Part shown: positions 28,226-36,859 of the stretch, in pieces
Position numbering within the stretch: the first letter of the stretch is position 1
Layout: every line of letters begins with the position of its first letter
Assembly: GCF_022919135.1 (NCBI RefSeq)
Contig: NZ_CP095049.1
Span: forward strand, 2,918,501-2,982,500
From: Hymenobacter cellulosivorans
GTDB taxonomy: Bacteria; Bacteroidota; Bacteroidia; Cytophagales; Hymenobacteraceae
DNA length: 64,000 nucleotides
Reading direction: 5' to 3'
Translations under genes and position numbers: made by a program
The notes under the pieces: model-generated
Seen by the model: the letters and a program-made list of their open reading frames with translations, nothing else
What the model was told of the DNA's origin: nothing
The model's database searches: none

Positions 28226-28530
28226 GGTATTTTCCCGCTTTACGTAGCTCCTGGATTTTCTCTAATGCTTTACCCAGGATTGTTGCGGTACAGCGTCTGC
28301 TTTGTATTGGGGAATTTTAAGGATCCTTCTTAGAATAAGTCAGAATAAACCAATCATACGTGCCAGGTTACGCTGCCTTGTTGGTCGTAGAATGCTGGCG
28401 GAGTGACCAGGTCGCAGATTAGGCTCTGCGCCCTGCTGGCCCTAGGCTCTGCCTTCAAGTTTCTGCCACTCGTGCACAGACGTGTGACCATCCCAGATCC
28501 GGCGCGTGACCCCGACCCCGAAAGCCCAAG
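28226..28530 (-). pseudogene. Broken RHS end plus toxin-tip remnant
   Basis: 28442-28530 translates on the minus strand as VTRRIWDGHTSVHEWQKLEG, matching the RHS core VTRWVWDGDQPLHEWQELE. 28355-28441 still aligns with the following RHS segment by DNA (CTGCCTTG..., CCAGGTCGCA). 28226-28340 resembles the tip at 30917-31010: one frame gives KFPNTKQTL and another gives KIQELRKAGK, against KLPGTKDAL and LLQELHKAGK there. Several frameshifts and a missing middle part make it non-functional. Confidence 0.65.
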
Positions 28531-28571
28531 CTCCGCCCCAGTACGGGGCTTGTAGAAAAGAATACCACGTA

Positions 28572-29114
28572 TTAATACACCAGCAGGATGCCGGCTGATT
28601 TATCGATTGGCTTACCAGTGTACTCTTCCTGCACGGGGCCTTCCCAGCCACAGGGAATATGTCCGGCTTCATACAGCGGCAAAAAGTCCAGGAAAAAGCT
28701 GGGCAGACGAGGAGCTATTTTCTGGTAATGATTCTCCATACACATACCCAGTATGTTCCAATCGAAATCGTGTGCAAAAGCATCGTCCAGATGGTATTCG
28801 CGCATGTATTTCTCAATCGTAGGTTTGAAATACGAAAGTTCTGGTTTGTACGCTTCAGTTATGGCATTCCAGAGCCTATCTTCTTTCGGATGTTTTTTAG
28901 ATAAGTACATTGTCAGCCTATTACGGGCTTCCAGGGTGAAATTTTCCCAGGTAATGGAGTGTAGGTGCTTGTTTACTTCTTGACTAGAGGGTAGCCGCCG
29001 CTGCGTAAACGTTGTCTCAGGAATAGAGTATTCCCCCAGGTGTTGGAATAGGGGAAGGTCTTTTAGCCGTTGCAGAAATGCTTGGTCTGGGGTAGTTAGA
29101 TCAGGTTTGCTCAT
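28572..29114 (-). CDS. Orphan putative immunity protein
   Basis: About 180 residues from the ATG at 29114 (MSKPDLTTPDQAFLQRL); an in-frame start three codons upstream is possible. Soluble and helix-rich, with conserved-looking RNRLTMYLSKKHPKEDRLW and GHIPCGWEGPVQEEYTGKP. The coding style fits the surrounding immunity genes, and a broken toxin tail (29135-29308) lies directly upstream. I infer a retained immunity gene; the family is not recognised. Confidence 0.65.
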   Translation of the reverse strand: MSKPDLTTPDQAFLQRLKDLPLFQHLGEYSIPETTFTQRRLPSSQEVNKHLHSITWENFTLEARNRLTMYLSKKHPKEDRLWNAITEAYKPELSYFKPTIEKYMREYHLDDAFAHDFDWNILGMCMENHYQKIAPRLPSFFLDFLPLYEAGHIPCGWEGPVQEEYTGKPIDKSAGILLVY

Positions 29115-29134
29115 CGCTCTCATCTACACGGGTT

Positions 29135-29308
29135 TATTCTGGCTGCTATGCTAGGGCTCTCCTGATTCCCTGCCGTATTCAATACGCTGTTTGATAGTGG
29201 CTTTGAGCGCAGCATTTACCTGACTGGGAAAGGCTGGTTATCTTCCGCGTCTTTTTCACTGCTTGACCATCCTCCAAGTTAGGGTGAAAATGGTGTTTGC
29301 CACCAGCT
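29135..29308 (-). pseudogene. Broken toxin-tip remnant
   Basis: On the minus strand one frame reads FEAGGKHHFHPNLEDGQAVK and, after frameshifts, another reads PSQVNAALKATIKQRIEYGR, continuing to ESGEP and a stop at 29153-29155 or close to it. The HHFHP block and the charged tail look like a toxin C-terminus just upstream of the 29114 immunity gene. Frame breaks inside it mean it is not expressed as one protein. Confidence 0.5.
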
Positions 29309-29875
29309 TCAAAGCGCTAGCAGCAACGGCTCAAATGTCAAAGGAAGCTTTGTATAGCTAGGCCCTAACATTGTTTTAATCGCCTCGCTATTCTTGCACC
29401 CTTCCACGAAGTGATACAGGTCTGGTGCTCCGTAGCGGATTCCTCCCATTCGTGCTGCAAGTATATAGATAGGAAGTTCATTATTGGGTTGTCGATGCGC
29501 TAAGTTCCAAACTAGGTATTCGCCATTCTCACTCATGGCGAAGGGAATCAGTGAGTACTCAATGCCTTCATATCCATCGGGCTCAAGTAGGAAAGGATCG
29601 TGCTCCATCTCTTCATAAAAGTCATCCATTGCCTGTTTAATCCAAGGGCTACGCACGGTCCACGAATCAGGATGTTGGCCCAGAGGAACATAGATCAAAA
29701 ACAGGCCGCAGAGCTTTCCCCAGCCCAAGTGGGTAGCAAAGTCAATATAGGAGGGCGGAAAACCGTTGCCATCAGGGAACCGGTGCGCTGCTAGGTAGGC
29801 GCTATCCGGTTGAGTTATCGGATGCTTTTTAAGCTGGTCGAAAATTGACACAAAAGTATTTTTAAGCGTTAACAC
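29309..29875 (-). CDS. SMI1/KNR4-type (SUKH) immunity protein, orphan
   Basis: 188 residues. FPPSYIDFATHLGWGKLCGL and YSLIPFAMSENGEYLVWN match the pattern of SMI1/KNR4 (SUKH) proteins, the broadest immunity superfamily for nuclease and deaminase toxins. No ATG fits; the likely start is GTG at 29875, which overlaps by seven bases the stop codon (29869-29871) of a broken reading frame upstream. This is the usual toxin-immunity arrangement. Confidence 0.72.
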   Translation of the reverse strand: MLTLKNTFVSIFDQLKKHPITQPDSAYLAAHRFPDGNGFPPSYIDFATHLGWGKLCGLFLIYVPLGQHPDSWTVRSPWIKQAMDDFYEEMEHDPFLLEPDGYEGIEYSLIPFAMSENGEYLVWNLAHRQPNNELPIYILAARMGGIRYGAPDLYHFVEGCKNSEAIKTMLGPSYTKLPLTFEPLLLAL

Positions 29876-30180
29876 CCAGAATCACCACAAGAAGTATTCT
29901 GATAAAACCCATTTGGAATAACCGGCCCCGGAGACGCCTGCTCAGGCGTTGTGATAAATATGTAAGAGAGAAATTCCTGGCTACTATCCATAGCTAGGGC
30001 TTCTGAATTGCTTTCTAATACTTCATTCCCGTTGCCTGTTTAATGCAGATAAAAGAGTAGCAATAGCTTCTTTCATCGACGCCCTCCGTAGTCTTTATCT
30101 CATCAAGCTTCTCGGTGTAGGTGCAGTTTAGGTAGATGGGCAGACCTATCCTGTGCTGGGATTTCCCAACTTTTTTAAGC
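29869..30180 (-). pseudogene. Remnants of a toxin tip and of an Imm-family gene
   Basis: The minus-strand frame ending at 29869 encodes LAMDSSQEFLSYIF and VIPNGFYQNTSCGDSGC, then stops. It appears joined by one frameshift near 30015 to VDERSYCYSFICIKQATGMK. At 30110-30175 the same strand reads IGLPIYLNCTYTEKLDE, close to GLPIYIERTFTEVFDE, the N-terminus of the immunity protein at 34982-35668. So this is a mosaic of at least two broken cassette genes. Confidence 0.5.
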
Positions 30181-30316
30181 GAAGCCAAGCCTGCTGTCTG
30201 TGGCCCAGCTAGAACATTTTCCTATCCTAGACTAATCTCGGGTCCGGCACAACGCCTCTTAGGGCCTAAGCTTCCATTATCGACGAACAGGCCAGTTTAG
30301 CTGATTTGTCCTGCCG

Positions 30317-30901
30317 TTACATCTTCGCAATATTTACATCTTCTACCAACGGATTAGTAAACGAGTCAAAGCTTTCTGTCTCCGTAAGTTCGAATGCAAA
30401 ACCGAAATTAGCAGCGGGATGCGCCAGCGCTTCCTTTCGTTTAAACCCTATCACTTTTACTGTATACATTCCTGACTTTACCTCGAATTTGAAACCTCGA
30501 AACAGTGTTATCCCGTCTAGTGTTTGGTAAGATATACTGTCTTTCTTGTCATACTCGCCTGGATCCCAATCGTCTAATCCATCAAGCGAGCCAACCCAGA
30601 CGGCTGCATCAGTACCTACGTGTAAATTGCAATTGTCTAAGGTTAAAACCTTCTGCCAACCCGTATCAAAGATTTTTTCTGATTCACTTCCCACATCTAC
30701 CACATACCGGGTTGAGTTAATCGTTGAAATTGGAATCCAAGCGCCTTCTTTTAATGAGGTCTCTATAAGTGGTCTGTTTTTGTCAAAACACTTATTGATC
30801 TTTTTTGATTTGATCTTCTTTTCGTTTATAAACTTATTAAACGTCTCTATAGACAAGCAAAAAAAACCGTATCCTGTTACTCTGACATTTCTTTCGTCCA
30901 T
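30317..30901 (-). CDS. Immunity-like protein of a broken RHS cassette
   Basis: 194 residues starting MDERNVRVTGYGFFCLSIE, paralogous to 27611-28225 over its full length, with the same C-terminus. Soluble, mixed alpha/beta, AT-rich. It follows the broken RHS tip at 30917-31612, so it is the immunity gene of that cassette. The two paralogues are more similar at their ends than in the middle. Family not recognised. Confidence 0.7.
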   Translation of the reverse strand: MDERNVRVTGYGFFCLSIETFNKFINEKKIKSKKINKCFDKNRPLIETSLKEGAWIPISTINSTRYVVDVGSESEKIFDTGWQKVLTLDNCNLHVGTDAAVWVGSLDGLDDWDPGEYDKKDSISYQTLDGITLFRGFKFEVKSGMYTVKVIGFKRKEALAHPAANFGFAFELTETESFDSFTNPLVEDVNIAKM

Positions 30902-30916
30902 GATCTATATGTGTTG

Positions 30917-31612
30917 AGGTTACTCGGGCCAGGAGATTTTACCCGCTTTATGTAGCTCCTGGAGTAAAATCGTCAAATAAGGCATCTTTCGTTCCTGGCA
31001 ATTTTAGGAATCCTTTTTCGGGGAAGCCAACATAGGCTTTTTTGGCCTTGTCGAAAAAGTCATCCGTTGTACCGCCAAACGGCGAGCCATGATAAGGCAC
31101 GCCTTCATCAATGAGGGTCCGGTGCAGGAGCTTGTGTAAGTCGGCCCTGTCCTTGTGCTGGTTGTAGAGCTCCAGCGGGGTGCCTAGGTGGTCGCACGGC
31201 ATAGCCATCGGGCCGCGTGACGCTTATCAGCTGCCCAGCTCCGTCCCAGGCGTAATGCCACTGCTGGCCATTGGCCAGGCTCTTGCGCACCAGATTGCCT
31301 TCGGCATCGTACTGATACCGGGTACCGTCGGCCTCGCGCAGCTGCCCGCCCTTACTATACTGGCGGTCCGTACGCTCCAGGGTGCGGAACAGATTGCCTA
31401 CCGCCTCGTGTTGACACAGCTCCTGCCCGCCGTCGGCGCTGGGTGCTGCCGCCCGCCAGAATGTGCTGGCTGGTGGGGCGGCCCCGTCCGTCACGGTTCC
31501 AGTGCTGCTGCACCCCGCCGCTGAGCGTGCGCTGCAGCTCCAGGCCCTGCTCATTCCGCTCGATGTTACTCAGGCACCTGCTTGCGCCTGAGTAACATCG
31601 CCTAAGGTATTA
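30917..31612 (-). pseudogene. Promoterless RHS fragment with frameshifted toxin tip
   Basis: RHS repeats are readable at 31215-31420 (EAVGNLFRTLERTDRQYSKG, YQYDAEGNLVRKS, WHYAWDGAGQLISVTRPDGY), but frameshifts lie on both sides. The part between the repeats and DHLGTPLELYN, normally about 60 codons, is missing. A short tip follows (VPYHGSPFGGTTDDFFDKAK, GFLKLPGTKDAL). An extra base in the A run at 30975-30977 shifts the frame; correcting it gives LTILLQELHKAGKISWPE and a stop near 30917. No RHS 5' end is present. Confidence 0.75.
31561..31600. repeat. Perfect 15-base inverted repeat in the RHS fragment
   Basis: CGATGTTACTCAGGC (31561-31575) and its complement (31586-31600) flank a 10-base loop. 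The intact RHS copy at 40601-40660 lacks the left arm sequence, so the palindrome arose in this decayed copy. Confidence 0.6.
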
Positions 31613-31754
31613 CATATCTTTTAGTTACGGGAGTGTATGCCTTGCATCGGCTTTCTCTCATTCAGTTCTTCCCTGAGAGTGCGTTCTGTTTAGGAAAAGA
31701 GGCCTCGTTCTTTTTGAAGAATCCCAAATGGAATGGGTGACAAAAAGCATATGC

Positions 31755-32447
31755 CTATCGAGTAAACTTTCTTTCGCGCTCTATGCTTCGTTGAGCATGC
31801 TCTTCTAAACTGTAAAAGGTAAGTCCCACAAACTGTTCTTGCTCTAGCAGAGATTTTGTCTGCTCCGTACAAACGAGCACTTGCCAGTAAGCGGGCTCTT
31901 GCAAATAGAACAATGGTGGCACAGCTATTTCAGGACGAAATATTAGGTCCTGATAATACGCGTTGGGTGGCGTGTGCTTAGTTAATGGCTTTACCGGCGA
32001 AAGTATGTGCGGTGAATGGGCCACGTCTACTAGACTATTGTCGTCTTGAAACAAGCGCAGTAGGTAATATGGCTGATCAGTGAGAGGCTTGTTACCGGTG
32101 GATACTATGTTCAGGCTGCTTTCTTCGTAGTGCCCTGCTAACCAACCATGACCTTGCATGAAGTCCCGAAGGCGGGCAGATACTACCCACTGTCGCAAAA
32201 TGTCAGAGAAAAGGTCGGCTCGGAAGCGGCGTAGTCCTTTGCAGACCATTAGCAATTGAGGTGGCAGCTGAAATTGGTCAGGTGCCGGCACACCGTCACG
32301 TTGTGGGTTGTAGCGGGACCAGGGACGCGAGTTCAGTGCTTCTGTAGGTTTCTTCTCGTTGAACTCTTCGGTAAGAGTGCGTGAAATGACCAATGGTAAG
32401 CCTGCCTGATCATCGGCTTGTGCAATTTTATCGATTACAAAAAACAT
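31755..32447 (-). CDS. Immunity protein of AHH cassette D
   Basis: About 230 residues from the ATG at 32447 (MFFVIDKIAQADDQAGLPL), chosen because it aligns with the starts of the paralogues at 33614 and 34982. Shared features are R(T)xTExFxEKKP near 30, LPPxLxMVxKxLxRF, FSDxxREW, GHYEES and PYYLLRLF. The pattern resembles Imm11/Imm43-like immunity proteins, which I infer rather than show. It starts 8 bases after the stop of an AHH nuclease tip that is itself interrupted. Confidence 0.75.
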   Translation of the reverse strand: MFFVIDKIAQADDQAGLPLVISRTLTEEFNEKKPTEALNSRPWSRYNPQRDGVPAPDQFQLPPQLLMVCKGLRRFRADLFSDILRQWVVSARLRDFMQGHGWLAGHYEESSLNIVSTGNKPLTDQPYYLLRLFQDDNSLVDVAHSPHILSPVKPLTKHTPPNAYYQDLIFRPEIAVPPLFYLQEPAYWQVLVCTEQTKSLLEQEQFVGLTFYSLEEHAQRSIERERKFTR

Positions 32448-32455
32448 TCTTTTTA

Positions 32456-33600
32456 TCAAGGCATAATGGTGCAACTACCACCGCTGCGGCGGCTTAAACG
32501 TTTGCGCTCGGCCTTTTGCAAAGCGCTGATTTCTTTTCTTGCCTGAGTTTTTGTGATGACGCCGTTTTCAAATCTAGTGCGGGTTTGTCCAACACTGACC
32601 CTCATATCATCGATGATTTGTGGATGACTACCACTGTGATACTGATCGAATTTGTGGTCTATACCCGTCGCTTCATCTTTGGGCAAGTATACGCCGTTGG
32701 CCGGAGAGTCTTTTGGATTGTATCCTTTGGAATTGTGCACACGTGTGCCGTCACGATTGATACGGGCATGGGGTGCTTTCTTGCCTAGGCCAATGTCATC
32801 GAAAAAGTCCTGGTTATCGGTCCAGACCTAATGGGGAATGACGTGGTGGGCGCGGAAGTCACTTTGGGAAAAGGAGGTGTTACCCTTGGCATTTAACAGC
32901 GGGTTGCCCTGCGCATCCCGTGCGATAATGCCATGCGTACGACCAGCCTTGATCATCCGATTGCCCAGCGTGCTACTACCTTCGCTCAGGCCCAAGACAT
33001 CGAGCTGGGTGAGCGGGTCGGCCACGTAGCTGTGCAAGGCCTCTACATCAGCCAGGCCGATGGGGGCCTGGCTGATGTAGAGGCCGACTTCGGGGTCGAA
33101 GTAGCGGAAGCGGTTGTAGTAGAGGCCGGTTTCGGTGTCTTCATACTGGCCCTGGTAGCGGAAGGGACAGTCCTGCGGCTTTCCCTGGCCCTGGCGCACG
33201 GCTCCGTAGCTGTCGAGCTGGGCCTGCCAGGTCTTGGTGCCCTGCTCGTTGTAGAGTTCCAGGGGCGTGCCTAAGTGGTCGGTCAGAATGCTGTAGCTGC
33301 CTTGGGCCGTGAGCTTGGCCATAGGGGCAAAGCTCTCTTCTTCAAACAGCCACGTGGTCAGGTCCTGTACACTCCCTGCCCCGGACCCGACTTCGAGTTC
33401 TTGCCACTCGTGCAGGGGCTTGTTGCCGTTCCAGACCCAGCGCGTGACTTTGCCACGGAAGCGCTTGCTCAGGCGCCGACCTAGGGCATCGTAGGTGAAG
33501 GTCACGGCATAGCCATCAGGGCGCGTGACTTGGGTCAACTGCCCGGCTCCATCCCAGGCGTAGTGCCAGGTCTGCCCCGTCGCCGTTTGCTTGCGGATTG
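32456..33600 (-). pseudogene. RHS fragment with AHH nuclease tip D, interrupted by one stop codon
   Basis: The frame begins without a start inside RHS repeats at about 33600 (WHYAWDGAGQLTQVTRPDGY) and continues through the core into an AHH-type tip: DFRAHHVIPH, then TAG at 32828-32830, then in the same frame VWTDNQDFFDDIGLG, ANGVYLP and YHSGSH, ending at 32456. The other tips have Lys or Gln codons (AAG, CAG) where this has TAG. The mutation separates the HH motif from the rest of the nuclease. Both halves are open (32828-33538 and 32456-32740). Confidence 0.85.
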
Positions 33601-33613
33601 GGGAGGCTGGGGA

Positions 33614-34312
33614 TTAGCCTGGTCCAACAAATCTTTGCTCTCGTTCTAAACGCTCTTGTACAAAATCAGTAATGGTGTACAGATTAAAACCCAGAAATGC
33701 TTCCTGCTCTATTGCTGCCTTTATCTCCTCAGAGCAGAAAAAAGAACGCCAATAGCTACAGTCATCCAGTATGAACATCGGGGGGACTTGGGCATCTTGA
33801 TGGAAAAGGAGTTCTGAGTAATAGACCATCGGCGGTGTATGCTTGGTCAGTGGTTTCTTAGGAGATATCACTTTCGGCGTATGCTCAAAATCGACCAATT
33901 CGTTATCGAATCGAAAGAAGCGAAGCAGATGATAGGACTTGTCGGTAATTGGCTTCTTGGTGGTAGAAAGCACCGTCAACTCACTTTCTTCATAGTGACC
34001 TTCAAGTAGTCTATGCTCTTTAAGAAAAGACAGGAATTGTGTTGAGACAATCCATTCTCTTAAATCGTCAAAGTAGACATCGGGTATAAAGCGTTTTAAG
34101 CCTTTGCATACCATGAATAATTTAGCTGGTAGGCGTAATTCTTCAGGCACCGATACCCCATTCTGCAAGCGGTTATAGCGGTGCCAATTACCCGAGTAAA
34201 TCCCTTCCATCGGCTTCTTCTCGTTAAATTCTTCCGTGAAGGTGCGATGGATAGACGTGGGCAAACCTATTTTGTCCTGCGATTCGCGCGGCCGGTAGGC
34301 AACATAAAGCAT
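33614..34312 (-). CDS. Immunity protein of AHH cassette C
   Basis: 232 residues starting MLYVAYRPRESQDKIGLP, same family as 31755, 34982 and 36860: HRTFTEEFNEKKP, LRLPAKLFMVCKGLKRF, LLEGHYEES, FFRFDNELVDFEHTPK and an acidic middle. It starts 11 bases after the stop of the AHH tip at 34324. Its 3' end abuts the broken RHS fragment of the next cassette, with only about 14 bases between them. Cytoplasmic inhibitor by inference. Confidence 0.78.
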   Translation of the reverse strand: MLYVAYRPRESQDKIGLPTSIHRTFTEEFNEKKPMEGIYSGNWHRYNRLQNGVSVPEELRLPAKLFMVCKGLKRFIPDVYFDDLREWIVSTQFLSFLKEHRLLEGHYEESELTVLSTTKKPITDKSYHLLRFFRFDNELVDFEHTPKVISPKKPLTKHTPPMVYYSELLFHQDAQVPPMFILDDCSYWRSFFCSEEIKAAIEQEAFLGFNLYTITDFVQERLEREQRFVGPG

Positions 34313-34323
34313 GGCTAGAAAAA

Positions 34324-34860
34324 TTAAGGGATTTGGATGCAGCCTGTGCCACTACGGCTGCTCAGGCGCTTGCGTTCAGCTTTCTGCAAAGCACTGATTT
34401 CTTTGCGCGCTTGCGTTTTGGTAATTGCGTTTGCCCTAAACCTATCTCGAATATCGGTGACAGAAGCTCCCATATCCGTAATAGCATCGGGGTGGCCGCC
34501 TTTGTGATAGAAGTCAAAGTCGTACCCAGGCCTACTGGCTACAGGAGCATCCTTCGGCAGAAAAACACCATTTTCGACGGCATCCTTCGGATTAAACCCT
34601 TGCAAATAATCCGGACCAGAGCCGCGGGGAAAGGTCCGACTGGCTCCTCTTTTTCCCAGGCCGATATCATCGAAGAAATCCTGGTTGGCAGTCCAAACCT
34701 TATGAGGAATGACGTGGTGGGCGCGGAAGTCGCTGCGCTTGAAGTTCGGAATATTGTGGGTATGGCCTGCTCGCTCTAACCGGTCACCGAGGGTAGTGCT
34801 GCCCTCACTGAGGCCGAAGACGTCGAGCTGGGTGAGCGGGTCGGCTACGTAGCCGTGCAA
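34324..34860 (-). CDS. Orphan RHS end with AHH nuclease tip C
   Basis: 178 residues from the first possible start, and open further to about 34893. It contains only the last RHS-core residues (GLAGGGALHGYVADPLTQLD) and a complete AHH nuclease tip: DFRAHHVIPHKVW, NGVFLPKD and YHKGGH. AHH is an HNH/EndoVII-fold nuclease family common in polymorphic toxins, so the tip should cut nucleic acid. No PAAR or RHS shell is attached and no promoter is seen. It is a displaced C-terminal end, useful only if recombined into a full RHS gene. Confidence 0.78.
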   Translation of the reverse strand: MHGYVADPLTQLDVFGLSEGSTTLGDRLERAGHTHNIPNFKRSDFRAHHVIPHKVWTANQDFFDDIGLGKRGASRTFPRGSGPDYLQGFNPKDAVENGVFLPKDAPVASRPGYDFDFYHKGGHPDAITDMGASVTDIRDRFRANAITKTQARKEISALQKAERKRLSSRSGTGCIQIP

Positions 34861-34981
34861 TGCGCCCCCACCGGCCAGGCCGATGGGGTTCTAGGAAAAG
34901 AATAGCTCGTTGTGTGGTATAAGCCCTCTGTTTATTCACAGCCACTGGCATGCGCTTGCAAAAAAGAAGGCAATACGGTCT

Positions 34982-35668
34982 TTAGGAGAACTGCTTCTCC
35001 AAGTCGATTTTCATTTGGATGTACTCCTCCAGGGTGTAAAAGACAAATCCAAGAAACTGCTCCTGCTCCATAGCCCGCTTTGTCTCTTCGTCGCAGAAAA
35101 AGGAATAGAAATAACTTCGGTCATTCAGAAAGAAAAGTGGGGGGACCTTGGCCCCCTGCTGAAAGACTAGTTCCGGGTAGTATACGTTGGGCGGAGTAAG
35201 TGGCGTCTTCTGAATCGGAGAAACCACTTTAGGGGTTTTCTCAAAGTCGACCAAGTCGTTGTCGAAACGAAACAGGCGCAGCAAATAATATGGCTGCGTG
35301 GTTAGCTCCTTCTGGCTGGTGGAGATGACAGTCAACGCACTCTCTTCATAGTAGCCCTCAAGCAGGCCGCGCTTGTGCAAAAATGCTCGGAAACGCTCCG
35401 AAACGGTCCACTCCCGGGGCCGATCAGAGAAGAAGTCAGGGTTGAAGCGGCGCAGGGTCTTGACCACCATCAACAGCTTGGGAGGCAGGCGCAGGTGGGC
35501 AGGGACTGGCACGCCGTCGCGGTACACGTTGTAATCCCACCACGGACGGGGCACGGGCGAGTACATGGGTTTCTTCTCGTCAAATACCTCCGTGAACGTG
35601 CGTTCGATGTAGATGGGAAGGCCCAATTTGGTGTTTTGGACAGGGATGCGGGAAGCAACGTAAAGCAT
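34982..35668 (-). CDS. Immunity protein of AHH cassette B
   Basis: 228 residues starting MLYVASRIPVQNTKLGLP. Family blocks: ERTFTEVFDEKKPMY, LRLPPKLLMVVKTLRRF, FFSDRPREWTVSERFRAFL, LLEGYYEES and YYLLRLFRFDNDLVDFE. It starts 15 bases after the stop of AHH tip B (35684), the one cassette in this row whose tip is intact and attached to a longer RHS piece. Predicted cytoplasmic nuclease inhibitor. Confidence 0.8.
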   Translation of the reverse strand: MLYVASRIPVQNTKLGLPIYIERTFTEVFDEKKPMYSPVPRPWWDYNVYRDGVPVPAHLRLPPKLLMVVKTLRRFNPDFFSDRPREWTVSERFRAFLHKRGLLEGYYEESALTVISTSQKELTTQPYYLLRLFRFDNDLVDFEKTPKVVSPIQKTPLTPPNVYYPELVFQQGAKVPPLFFLNDRSYFYSFFCDEETKRAMEQEQFLGFVFYTLEEYIQMKIDLEKQFS

Positions 35669-35683
35669 ATAGTAGGAAAAGCG

Positions 35684-36691
35684 TTAGGGCATTATAGTAC
35701 AAGCAACTCCGCGGCGGCTACTCAGACGTTGACGCTCGGCCTTCTGCAGGGCTGCAATTTCTTTTCGGGCCTGCGCCGCAGTGAGCGGGTTCGTTGGGTC
35801 ATTAAATCTATCCCGAACGTTTTCTACCTGTAAACGCATCGCATCACTGGTTGCTGGATGTCCACCGCTATGGTACTGGTCAAAGCCGTATTTTCTGCCC
35901 ACGTCTTCCGTACCGGGCAGAAACACACCGTTGGTCACTGCATCTTTCGGATTGACCTTGCGGCGGACATGGTTCAAGCCGATGTCGTCAAAGAATTTTT
36001 GGTTATCCACCCATACCTGATGAGGAATGACGTGGTGGGCGCGGAAGTCGCTCTTAGGGAAGTATGTGGCGCCTTTCTTCAAGAGCGGGTTCCCCTGGTC
36101 ATCCAAAGCAATAATGCCGTGGGTATGGCCAGCAGCAGCCATGCGCCGGCCTAAGTCGCCACTGCCCTCACTGAGGCCCAAGACATCGAGCTGGGTGAGC
36201 GGGTCGGCCACGTAGCCGTGCAAGGCCTCTACATCAGCCAGGCCGATGGGGTCCTGGCTGATGTAGAGGCCGACTTCGGGGTCGAAGTAGCGGAAGCGGT
36301 TGTAGTAGAGGCCCGTTTCGGTGTCCTCGTACTGGCCTTGGTAGCGGAAAGGACAGGCCTGGGCCGCGCCCCGGCCCCGGTGCACGGCTCCGTAGCTGTC
36401 GAGCTCAGCTTCCCAGCTCACGCTGCCTTGCGCATCATACAAGGCCAGGGGCGTGCCCAGGTGGTCACACACGACGCTTTGTGCTCCGCTGGCCTGCAGC
36501 TTAGCCATGGGGGCAAAGGAGTCATCTTCGAAGAGCCAGGTGGTCAGGTCCTGCACCGCGCCGCTGCCAGGTCCGATTTCGAGCTCCTGCCATTCGTGCA
36601 GGGGCTGGTCGCCATCCCAGACCCAGCGCGTGACCCGGCCCCGGAAGCGTTTGCTGATGCGCCGGCCCAGCGCATCATAAGTGAAGGTCAC
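35684..36691 (-). CDS. Orphan RHS end with intact AHH nuclease tip B
   Basis: 335 residues from the first possible start; homology to RHS continues upstream to about 36755, where it stops abruptly. RHS core blocks YDALGRRISKRFRGRVTRWV, DHLGTPLALYDAQG and NRFRYFDPEVGLYISQDP lead into the tip: HGIIALDDQGNPL, DFRAHHVIPHQVW, NGVFLPG and YHSGGH, ending CTIMP. No frameshift or stop disturbs core or tip. It lacks the PAAR-like and shell regions, so it is not secretable by itself. Confidence 0.82.
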   Translation of the reverse strand: MTFTYDALGRRISKRFRGRVTRWVWDGDQPLHEWQELEIGPGSGAVQDLTTWLFEDDSFAPMAKLQASGAQSVVCDHLGTPLALYDAQGSVSWEAELDSYGAVHRGRGAAQACPFRYQGQYEDTETGLYYNRFRYFDPEVGLYISQDPIGLADVEALHGYVADPLTQLDVLGLSEGSGDLGRRMAAAGHTHGIIALDDQGNPLLKKGATYFPKSDFRAHHVIPHQVWVDNQKFFDDIGLNHVRRKVNPKDAVTNGVFLPGTEDVGRKYGFDQYHSGGHPATSDAMRLQVENVRDRFNDPTNPLTAAQARKEIAALQKAERQRLSSRRGVACTIMP

Positions 36692-36859
36692 GGCATAGCC
36701 ATCGGGCCGCGTGACGCTTGTCAGCTGCCCAGCTCCGTCCCAGATGTAGGGCCAGTGCTAGTTTGTGGTCTTTGCTTGCCGGGTAGATTGCTACTGCCGT
36801 AGAGATAACATGACTCGCTTCTCCTGTTGTCGTAGCGCGCCTCGGTACGTGAGATTATA

